Assembly: GCF_000468035.1 (NCBI RefSeq)
Contig: NZ_KI260539.1
Span: 270,718 to 334,717 of the forward strand
Direction of reading: 5' to 3'
DNA length: 64,000 bases
From: Selenomonas sp. oral taxon 892 str. F0426
GTDB taxonomy: Bacteria > Bacillota > Negativicutes > Selenomonadales > Selenomonadaceae
The notes below the pieces were generated by a model, which was not told the origin of the DNA, searched no databases, and was given only the letters and a program-made list of their open reading frames with translations. This document shows, piece by piece, positions 27,355 through 34,048 of the stretch; position 1 is the stretch's first letter; the number at the start of each line of letters is the position of its first letter. The translations under genes were made by a program, and so were the position numbers.

Positions 27355-28356
27355 ATGAAAAAATCTATTTTGTTGTTGTTTGTTATGGGGGGTATTATCA
27401 TAGCGGCTGCAATGGTGCGAGAGCCGACTTCTGTTATGGACGAGCCGCGCAATAATTACGTTAATGATATACGACGCGAGTCAATCGAGATCCAAACCAT
27501 TGATACGAATGAGGAACCACGTTCCATTTATCTTACCCAAATACCTTCCCGCGTTTTTGTATGCGATGGCGTTTTGCTGAATACACTGATCCCGCTGGGG
27601 ATTGGGGATCGGATTATTGGGGCATCAGTCAGCAGCACGGCAAGCGGCCTTTATGAAAATTTGAAAAAGGAGTATCCGGAGGAAATCAAAAAAATACCGC
27701 ATATCTCTTCTCGGCTTATCAGTCGTGAAGAGCTGATTTCCTATCAGCCGGATTTTGTTATTGGGTGGAAATCTGCATTCTCTCCGCACCGATTTGGCAG
27801 CATCCAATGGTGGGAGGAGCGCAGTATCCCATCCTATATTATTGCAACCTCCAATCATGTGAAAAAATCCGCGACCATTGAAGATGAGTGTAAGTTCCTA
27901 GATGATATGGGGCGGATTTTTGACGTGCAAGAGAAAACGAATGCTGTCATACGGGATATTTACGCGGAGTTGGAGATTGACTGGACGGATGACAGGGTGA
28001 AGCAGCAGGATGTCATGGTTGTGGAGGTTGATGGGAACGAGGTCATGAACTATGATGAGGGCTGGATCGTGGGAGATATGGTACGGCGTTTGGGCGGGCG
28101 TATGCCCCTTCAAAGTGAATCGGCAGGTATGGAGGAGATGATCCTGCAGAATCCTGATGTGATATTTGCGGTATATTTCAATGAGCGACATCGTGCACAG
28201 TCGGAGGCATTCTTTCGAAATGTGCGCCTGAATTCTCTGCGTGCGGTGCAAAACAATCGTATTTATATGATCCCCTTCGGCTATATATACACACCTGGAC
28301 TCAAGACACTTGAAGGTCTGCGTGCCATCAAAAAGGGGTTGTATCCCACTTTGTAA
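27355..28356 (+). CDS. ABC substrate-binding protein, second BtuF-like copy
   Basis: A 333-residue class III periplasmic binding protein. A hydrophobic N-terminal helix (about 4-20) lacks a lipobox cysteine. Recognisable parts are IPSRVFVCDGVLLNTLIPLGIGDRI (about 63-87), SYQPDFVIGW and the late NPDVIFAVYF segment with the family topology. It follows the BtuB-like receptor and shares its B12 control, but no permease or ATPase lies beside it. It may use the permease/ATPase pair at 21768-23580. GAGGTG precedes ATG 27355. Confidence 0.78.
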   Translation: MKKSILLLFVMGGIIIAAAMVREPTSVMDEPRNNYVNDIRRESIEIQTIDTNEEPRSIYLTQIPSRVFVCDGVLLNTLIPLGIGDRIIGASVSSTASGLYENLKKEYPEEIKKIPHISSRLISREELISYQPDFVIGWKSAFSPHRFGSIQWWEERSIPSYIIATSNHVKKSATIEDECKFLDDMGRIFDVQEKTNAVIRDIYAELEIDWTDDRVKQQDVMVVEVDGNEVMNYDEGWIVGDMVRRLGGRMPLQSESAGMEEMILQNPDVIFAVYFNERHRAQSEAFFRNVRLNSLRAVQNNRIYMIPFGYIYTPGLKTLEGLRAIKKGLYPTL

Positions 28357-28431
28357 CTCAAGCGAATACGAGTCGATGTAAAGAGCGTTTGCTTTTTCAC
28401 AACAATTTTATCTGTCGAATTTCCGGATTAA

Positions 28432-28544
28432 GCAATCGCTGATAAAGTCAGCACCGCCGTCTTAGTACATCTTTTCTCACTTTTGTCAGCAAATCGGACG
28501 AAAAATCCACGCCAATTTGGTAGCCTTATTTTATCTGCTGTTCC
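28432..28544. mobile_element. Small repeat element, copy C (internally shortened, inverted)
   Basis: Read on the minus strand it starts GGAACAGCAGATAAAATAAG and ends with CTTTATCAGCGATTGC, matching copies A and B. The middle part is missing (113 bp against about 161). Recognisable shared internal words include ATTGGCGT and AAAGATG. The rest of the 28357-28683 gap shows no gene. Confidence 0.65.
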
Positions 28545-28640
28545 TTAGGTAACAGTACACGCCCGCCTTCAAATTGCTTGAAGGGATTCGTTCGATTCGG
28601 CGAGGACTGTATCCAGACGAATGATAGGCCTTATACACGA

Positions 28641-28670
28641 AAAAAGCTGCCATTTGATAGGCAGCTTTTT
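28641..28670. terminator. Terminator downstream of lgt
   Basis: AAAAAGCTGCC/GGCAGCTTTTT, an 11-bp stem with an 8-base loop and A/T ends, able to work on either strand. It sits 14 bases past the lgt stop. Confidence 0.85.
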
Positions 28671-28683
28671 CATATGCAAAATA

Positions 28684-29514
28684 TTATTTTTTTCGTCGCG
28701 TCTTCTTTCGCTCGTGTGGTTCTTCTTCTGTTTTTGTTGGTATGGCTTCTTTTCGCAGTCCAAGCCAGAGGAAGAAACAAAGTGCGACAAGACCGAAACC
28801 GAGGCTTGTCATCTGGGCGCTTGTGAAAAGCCCCAAATATTTCTCCGTGTAGTCGCCGCGCAGATACTCGAGTGCGAAGCGCACGAGGCTGTAAAGCATG
28901 ACGTAGAGGGCAAAACACTGTCCGCGTGCATGTCCGCGTGCGCGAAAGATGAGCAGGAGGGCAAAGATGACGATGTCAAGCTGCCCCTCCCAGACCTCTG
29001 CTGGCCAGAGCGGCTGTGTGCCGTAGGTGTGGTGGGCAAGTGTCGTGTCCGGGTAGAGGATGCCGAAGCTGCTGCCCGTCGGTGCGCCGAAGGCATCCCC
29101 GTTGAGGAGGTTCGCGCACCGGCCGAGCGCCTGTCCGAGTACAATCGCAGGTGCGGTGACATCCATGAAGTGAATGGTGTCGAGTTTGTGCCTGCGGCAG
29201 TAAAGGATGCCGGCGAGCACACCGAGAAAGACACCTCCCTGGATCGCCATGCCGCCCTGCCAGACGTTCAGAATCTCGGTCAGGTGGTGCTGATAGTACT
29301 CCCAGTCAAAGAAGAATACATCCCAGAGCCGCGCACCGAGGAGTCCCGCAATACCGCAGTAGATGCCGAGATCGGGGACGTGCTTCTCGTAGCCGCGTCC
29401 GTCCGCCTTTGCGAGAAAGTAGCCGACGCCCGTCGCGAGCAGGATGGAGAGTGATATGACGACACCATAGGAGCGGATGGGGAAGTCGCCGATGTAGAAG
29501 AGGTACTGATGCAA
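28684..29514 (-). CDS. lgt: Prolipoprotein diacylglyceryl transferase
   Basis: Lgt transfers diacylglyceryl from phosphatidylglycerol to the lipobox cysteine of prolipoproteins in the inner membrane. The 276-residue protein has about seven helices, and the signature GQALGRCANLLNGDAFG (about 146-162) includes the arginine and asparagines of the active site. Other conserved blocks are RSYGVVISLSILLA near the start and GARLWDVFF. The C-terminus is a basic tail rich in Lys, Arg and Glu. It is the last gene of a minus-strand run starting with the U32 peptidase gene. Confidence 0.95.
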   Translation of the reverse strand: MHQYLFYIGDFPIRSYGVVISLSILLATGVGYFLAKADGRGYEKHVPDLGIYCGIAGLLGARLWDVFFFDWEYYQHHLTEILNVWQGGMAIQGGVFLGVLAGILYCRRHKLDTIHFMDVTAPAIVLGQALGRCANLLNGDAFGAPTGSSFGILYPDTTLAHHTYGTQPLWPAEVWEGQLDIVIFALLLIFRARGHARGQCFALYVMLYSLVRFALEYLRGDYTEKYLGLFTSAQMTSLGFGLVALCFFLWLGLRKEAIPTKTEEEPHERKKTRRKK

Positions 29515-29528
29515 GAGATGCCGCCTCT

Positions 29529-30080
29529 CTACTGTGCTTCAAAGAGCGGCAGGGCTTCAAGGAAGATGATGTCCGTCCGCTTTGCAGCATCGCCCTCGGC
29601 GAGCACCGCCGCCTGCCCGATGACGTGCGCACCTGCCTTTTCGGCGAGGCTGCCAAGTGCCGTCATGGAGCCGCCCGTGCTGATGACATCGTCAAGGAGG
29701 AGCACCTTACGCCCCTCGATGCGTTCAATGTCTGTATTCATGAGGTAGAGACGCTGCTTGCCCATCGTGGTGATCGACTCGTCCTCGACCCAGATCGGAT
29801 CTTCCATGTATGCCTTGACAGACTTACGTGCTGTTATGTAGTAGGGCATGCCAAGCTGGCGTGAAAGCTCCGCCGCGAGGGGGATTCCCTTTGTCTCGGC
29901 GGTCATGATGATCTCAGTATCTGCAGGAATCTTCTTTGCGAGTTCGCGCGCACAGTTTTCGCATAGCTCAACATCGCCGAGCATGATGAAGCCAGCAATC
30001 GCAAGGTTCTCGTTGAGGTTGAGGATGGAGAGCCTGCGCTCGCACCCAGCAACGGTGAGGTCATAATATCGTTTTGCCAT
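29529..30080 (-). CDS. Phosphoribosyltransferase (adenine-PRTase-like)
   Basis: A 183-residue type I phosphoribosyltransferase. The PRPP-binding motif is VLLLDDVISTGGSM (about 129-142), and the preceding MTAETKGIPLAAELSRQLG and YYITARKSVKAYM segments resemble adenine phosphoribosyltransferase. A substrate cannot be fixed from the sequence. The start is ATG at 30080 with AAGGAAAG upstream; a longer frame exists but would overlap the aminotransferase gene further. It lies between the aminotransferase gene and lgt. Confidence 0.8.
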   Translation of the reverse strand: MAKRYYDLTVAGCERRLSILNLNENLAIAGFIMLGDVELCENCARELAKKIPADTEIIMTAETKGIPLAAELSRQLGMPYYITARKSVKAYMEDPIWVEDESITTMGKQRLYLMNTDIERIEGRKVLLLDDVISTGGSMTALGSLAEKAGAHVIGQAAVLAEGDAAKRTDIIFLEALPLFEAQ

Positions 30081-30090
30081 GATACTTTCC

Positions 30091-31404
30091 TTAGAGTCCT
30101 TTCTCTGTGAGGACCAGTTCGAGCGCATTCAGTACATCGTTGATATTGTCCTCGGTGATGATGAGCGGCGGCTGGAATGCCATGACATTGCGCCCGATGC
30201 CGTTCTTGCCGACGATAAAGCCGCGATCCTTCAGCTCCTCAAGCACAAGGTCGAGCTCGGCGGCGGCGGGGGATTTGTCCGCGTGGACGAACTCCGCGCC
30301 GACCATCAGGCCGAGACCGCGAACATCGCCGATGATGGGATGGCGTTTCTGGATTTCCCTAAGTCCTGCGCGCAGCTGCGCTCCTCGTCGTTCGGCGTTC
30401 TCCATGAGGTCGTGCTCCTCGATATAGCGGATGACATGAAGTCCTGCCGTTGTGGAGACGGGATTGCCGCCGAGCGTCGACGCGCCGGGCTTCGTGTAGG
30501 TATCTGCAACCTCGGGGGTTGCGATGAATGCACTGATGGGCGCGCCGTTGCCGAGCGCCTTTGCCATCGTCATAATATCGGGAGCAACGCCGAAATGCTC
30601 GATGGCGAACATCTTGCCCGTGCGCGCAAAGCCCGTCTGCACCTCGTCTGCGATGAAGAGTACGCCGTAGTGGTCGAGGATCTCCTTGACGCGCTTGAAG
30701 TAGTTCTTCGGCGGGACGATGATGCCCGCGTTGCCCTGAATGCTCTCCGCGATGAATGCGGCAGGCCGCCCAGAGGTGGCACTCTTGATCGTTTCCTCGA
30801 GCTCATAGGTGCAGTCGATGCCGCACTCCTCGGGTGTATGCTGATGCGGGCAGCGGTAGCAGTAGGGGTTCTTGACAAAGTGGATGCCGCCGACGGGATT
30901 CGGATCGGTGCGCCACATGGAGATGCCCGTGAGGCTCATCGTGAGCTTCGTACGCCCGTGGAGACCGCCGCGCAGAGCGATGAACTCGCTGCTGCCCGTG
31001 GCAATCTCGGCGAGGAGCGACGCGCCCTCGTTCGCCTCCGTGCCCGTGGAGCAGAAGAAGCTCTTTTGGAGATTTCCCGGGGTGATGCGCGCAAGCTGCT
31101 CGGCGAGGTTGACGAAGTTCTCCGTAAGGTAGATGTTGCAGACGTGTTGGAGCGTGTTCAGCTGCTCCGTGACGGCGGCATTGATCGCGGGATTGCAGTG
31201 TCCGCAGTTGATGACGGAGACGCCTGCGAAGCAGTCGAGATACTTTCTGCCCTCACTGTCGTAGAGATACTGCATCTCGCCGCGGACGATCTGGCGCGGG
31301 TCGCTGTAGAAATGCCCAAGGCAGGGCATGATGTATTTCTTCTTCTTTTCAAGGATGGCGGCAGCGCCGATGTAGTTGTTCTCGTTCGTGGAAGCTATGT
31401 CCAT
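30091..31404 (-). CDS. Class III PLP-dependent aminotransferase
   Basis: A 437-residue enzyme of the omega-amino-acid/acetylornithine aminotransferase group. The PLP region shows FFCSTGTEANEGASLLA, LFIADEVQTGFARTGKMFAIEH and the Schiff-base lysine in IMTMAKALGNGAPI. An unusual cysteine/histidine-rich insert, NPYCYRCPHQHTPEECGIDC (about 177-196), carries four cysteines and might bind metal. Such inserts occur in the alanine-glyoxylate type subgroup. The substrate is unknown. It starts 22 bases after the U32 gene ends. Confidence 0.85.
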   Translation of the reverse strand: MDIASTNENNYIGAAAILEKKKKYIMPCLGHFYSDPRQIVRGEMQYLYDSEGRKYLDCFAGVSVINCGHCNPAINAAVTEQLNTLQHVCNIYLTENFVNLAEQLARITPGNLQKSFFCSTGTEANEGASLLAEIATGSSEFIALRGGLHGRTKLTMSLTGISMWRTDPNPVGGIHFVKNPYCYRCPHQHTPEECGIDCTYELEETIKSATSGRPAAFIAESIQGNAGIIVPPKNYFKRVKEILDHYGVLFIADEVQTGFARTGKMFAIEHFGVAPDIMTMAKALGNGAPISAFIATPEVADTYTKPGASTLGGNPVSTTAGLHVIRYIEEHDLMENAERRGAQLRAGLREIQKRHPIIGDVRGLGLMVGAEFVHADKSPAAAELDLVLEELKDRGFIVGKNGIGRNVMAFQPPLIITEDNINDVLNALELVLTEKGL

Positions 31405-31425
31405 GGAATATGCTTTCTATCGTGC

Positions 31426-33372
31426 TCAAATGGAATTTCGGCTTTGGCGGAAACGGTATGTTCCAATGCCAAGGGGGCGCGGCGAGATCTCTGTGAGGCG
31501 GTCAAAATCTGCCGCACGATATCCGTCGCCGCCCGCCGCGAGGCGATCGAGCGCGGCGCGGTAGATGCGGACAATCTCAGACGTCTCCTCTGCCGTATAG
31601 TCCTGCGCCTCAATGCGGTAGGAGCCGAGGCCGTTGAACTTCTCAAGGTAGGGGTAGAGGCAGAGATCTTTCGCAAAGTAGATATGGTTGCGCCCGTACT
31701 GATCGATGCGGATGGGGTGTACGCCGCCTGCCTCGTCGCGGAACGCATAGTGCGTATCCATCAGTTCCGGCGCGGCAAGATCGCTGTAGTTCGGCAGCGA
31801 CATCGCGGGGAAGTTGTAGTCACAGATCATGGACTCGTACGCCCCGTGTACGACCGCCTCGATCGGGAGCACTGCGTTCTCGACGATCTCGCGCAGCTGA
31901 CGGAAGGACAGCTCATAGGAGGCAGCAGCCATCGTGAGACCGTTCTCCTTGAGGAAGGTAACGGCGAGATGGTTGAAGATGTTAAATGAGTGATCCGCCT
32001 GTACGGGCAGCTTTGTCAGCGTTCGTGCGAGTTTCAGCGTGCCGAGGTTGCCAACCATGATGCCATCCACAGGCATTGCGTTCAGCGCGGTGAAGAACTG
32101 CTCAAGTTCGCCGCACTCACGCCGCATGGTCGTGCGCGACGTGTTGACGACCACGCGTGTGCGACCCGCCGCATAGCGTGCAATCTCCTCATAGTCCGTA
32201 AGTTTCCACGGGCGGTTGGGGCGGAATGCCTCGCCGCCGACATAGATTGTGTCTGCTCCGGCATCCACTGCAGCACGTGCAGCATCCGGCGTACTGACGC
32301 GTACGCTGAGGTGACGGCTCGGTGTGTTTTCCTTTTCGATGGAGCGTTCCTCGCGCAGCACCTCGTCGGCAAAGCCCGCCTCCTCGATCGCCTGACTGAA
32401 GAAGCGCGGTTCGCGTTCCCCCGTCATCCCAATATCGATGGCAGATGGCTGACCGAATGCGAACGTCGTCGTATAGTCGCGCACGCGGTTGTCGTAGAGC
32501 GTGCGCCAACCCTCCTCGTCCGTCGTGTAACCGTTCGGATCAGCGATATAGGAATCGATCGCCTTGCGATATGTGGAGACAAGGCGGCTGATGAACTCCG
32601 GCGAGCGCATACGTCCCTCGATCTTGAACGAGTAGACGCCAGCCTGTATGAGCGCAGGGATCGAGCGGTACATGCACATATCCTTCAGTGCGAGTTTATA
32701 CGGTCCCGGACTGTCCTCATCGAGTACCTCACCCGTTTTCTCGTCGATCATGGAGAACGGCCAGCGGCAGATCTTCATACAGCGCCCGCGGTTGCCGCTC
32801 TGACCGAAGAGAACGCCCGAGTGGATACATTGTCCGCTCTCGGAGATGCACATGTCGCCGTGCATGAAGTACTCGACCTCAATACCCGTACGTGCGCGGA
32901 AGAGCGCCAGCTCTGAGAGCGTCATCTCTCTGCCGACGACAATGCGCGTAATGCCGTACTCTTTGAGCTTTTCGATCGCATGCTCGTTGTGCGTATTCAT
33001 CATGACGGACGTATGCAGGGGGACAGTAATGCCCATCTCGTGGACCAGTTCCAGCACAGCAAAGTCCTGTACGAGAATCGCATCGGGGCGAATCTCCTCG
33101 AGATAGGCGAGGTATTCGCGCAGCGCCGGAAGTTCTTCATTGCTGATGAGGTTGTTGAGCGTAATGTAGAGCTCAACATTGTGGGCATGCGCGTAGTTTA
33201 CCGCAGCCTTTAGCCGCTCGTCATCGAAGTTAAAATCACCCTCATGCAGGCGCATATTAAAATGTTTGCCGCCGAGATAGACAGCATCCGCACCGGCCGC
33301 AATGCCCGCAGTCATGGCATCCCATGTGCCGGCCGGGGCAAGCAGTTCGACGGATTTTCGGTGTAACAGCAT
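31426..33372 (-). CDS. U32 family peptidase (collagenase-like, YegQ/RlhA type)
   Basis: A 648-residue protein with the U32 domain: LLAPAGTWDAMTAGIAAGAD (about 10-29), YITLNNLI, the GTEVEYFMHG-like EYFMHGDMCISESGQC block and the cysteine pattern around CIHSGVLFGQSGNRGRCMKIC. U32 proteins include peptidases and the RlhA/TrhP tRNA and rRNA hydroxylation factors, and the longer two-module form here fits RlhA-like members. ATG 33372 is chosen for the AAGGAG at 33384-33390. It heads the minus-strand operon and has its own promoter at 33445-33473. Confidence 0.88.
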   Translation of the reverse strand: MLLHRKSVELLAPAGTWDAMTAGIAAGADAVYLGGKHFNMRLHEGDFNFDDERLKAAVNYAHAHNVELYITLNNLISNEELPALREYLAYLEEIRPDAILVQDFAVLELVHEMGITVPLHTSVMMNTHNEHAIEKLKEYGITRIVVGREMTLSELALFRARTGIEVEYFMHGDMCISESGQCIHSGVLFGQSGNRGRCMKICRWPFSMIDEKTGEVLDEDSPGPYKLALKDMCMYRSIPALIQAGVYSFKIEGRMRSPEFISRLVSTYRKAIDSYIADPNGYTTDEEGWRTLYDNRVRDYTTTFAFGQPSAIDIGMTGEREPRFFSQAIEEAGFADEVLREERSIEKENTPSRHLSVRVSTPDAARAAVDAGADTIYVGGEAFRPNRPWKLTDYEEIARYAAGRTRVVVNTSRTTMRRECGELEQFFTALNAMPVDGIMVGNLGTLKLARTLTKLPVQADHSFNIFNHLAVTFLKENGLTMAAASYELSFRQLREIVENAVLPIEAVVHGAYESMICDYNFPAMSLPNYSDLAAPELMDTHYAFRDEAGGVHPIRIDQYGRNHIYFAKDLCLYPYLEKFNGLGSYRIEAQDYTAEETSEIVRIYRAALDRLAAGGDGYRAADFDRLTEISPRPLGIGTYRFRQSRNSI

Positions 33373-33444
33373 TGTGAAAGTAACTCCTTCTGGATGGAGA
33401 ATTTGTTGCTTCAGCCAATGAGGCATTCTCCTTTATCGCCTATG

Positions 33445-33473
33445 ATTATAGCAGGAAAAAACATTTCTTTCAA
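33445..33473 (-). promoter_or_regulatory. Promoter of the U32 peptidase operon
   Basis: Read on the minus strand: TTGAAA (33473-33468), a 17-base spacer and a perfect TATAAT (33450-33445). Confidence 0.75.
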
Positions 33474-33609
33474 ATGATGTCACAAATAGCAAAAAAGAAT
33501 GAATATAAATAGAAGTTTTTTCGTTGCTTTCCTTGTAAAAGAAGTGCTTTTTGGGTACGTTATACATAGAATTTATCACAGGTGATAGAGGATATAAATT
33601 TTATATAAC

Positions 33610-33633
33610 ATACACCGCAGTTGGTGTATTTTT
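33610..33633 (+). terminator. Terminator-like hairpin at the left of the relic element
   Basis: ATACACC/GGTGTAT, a 7-bp stem with a 6-base loop, then TTTT. No plus-strand gene precedes it, so its role is unclear. Confidence 0.5.
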
Positions 33634-33816
33634 GGTCGCCGAATAGGTATAATAACCCCCCAGTTCAACTGGAGGTAGAGAAAAAATTCTTATAGAAAAG
33701 TGTAGTACAAATACGGGAATCGACATTTTTGGTGTCGCGGATATTATGTCGATACTGTTGGGAAATGTGAAAATGCAATCAAGAATTATATCAAGAATCA
33801 GTTACAGGAGGATATT

Positions 33817-33888
33817 ATGGCAGATCAACTAAGCCTAAAGGAGTTTGTTGACCCGTTTACGGGTAGCAGGAGTGAAAAAGGCAAATAA
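33817..33888 (+). CDS. 23-residue hypothetical peptide inside the relic element
   Basis: ATG 33817 has a strong ACAGGAGG seven to fourteen bases upstream and opens 23 codons (MADQLSLKEFVDPFTG and a polar tail ending EKGK) to TAA at 33886-33888. The peptide is polar, with no membrane segment, so it is not a type I toxin-like peptide. It could be a fusion of the two ends of a deleted transposon gene or a real small protein. No family is recognised. The stop sits five bases before the hairpin-rich RNA-like segment. Confidence 0.4.
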   Translation: MADQLSLKEFVDPFTGSRSEKGK

Positions 33889-33892
33889 AAAT

Positions 33893-34020
33893 GCCCCCAA
33901 GTAGGGGGCTGCCCGTGACAATAGTGTGGTTGTCAGAACCCATTCGATGCATCTTTTAAGGTGCTACCACAAGCATTTGGCCCTTATAGGGCCTGTTCAA
34001 ATCACCAGTTCAACTGGTGG
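33893..34020 (+). ncRNA. Candidate structured RNA (omega-RNA-like)
   Basis: Five hairpins follow in close order: GCCCCC/GGGGGC (33893-33909), TGACAA/TTGTCA (33916-33935), GCATC/GGTGC (about 33949-33965), GGCCC/GGGCC (33979-33993) and CACCAGTT/AACTGGTG (34003-34019). The run ends at the right palindrome of the element, the place where TnpB-guide RNAs lie in IS605 elements. This is a structural inference only. Confidence 0.4.
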
Positions 34021-34048
34021 TTTTGATTAATTGTTTTACTGTGTCTGT

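Larger units (their letters stand above)
33650..34030 (+). mobile_element. Palindrome-flanked relic, IS200/IS605-like (PATE)
   Basis: The same palindrome CCAGTTCAACTGG lies near both ends (33660-33672 and 34005-34017). There are no terminal inverted repeats or obvious target duplication. Subterminal hairpins without terminal repeats are the mark of IS200/IS605 elements and their non-autonomous derivatives. The inside holds a 23-codon ORF and a hairpin-rich segment. No intact tnpA or tnpB is present. Exact ends are not known. Confidence 0.45.

Noticed and set aside
30079-31989. 636-codon plus-strand open frame opposite the phosphoribosyltransferase/aminotransferase/U32 genes
   Set aside because: It spans three well-supported genes on the other strand and shows no recognisable domain; a shadow of high-GC third positions.
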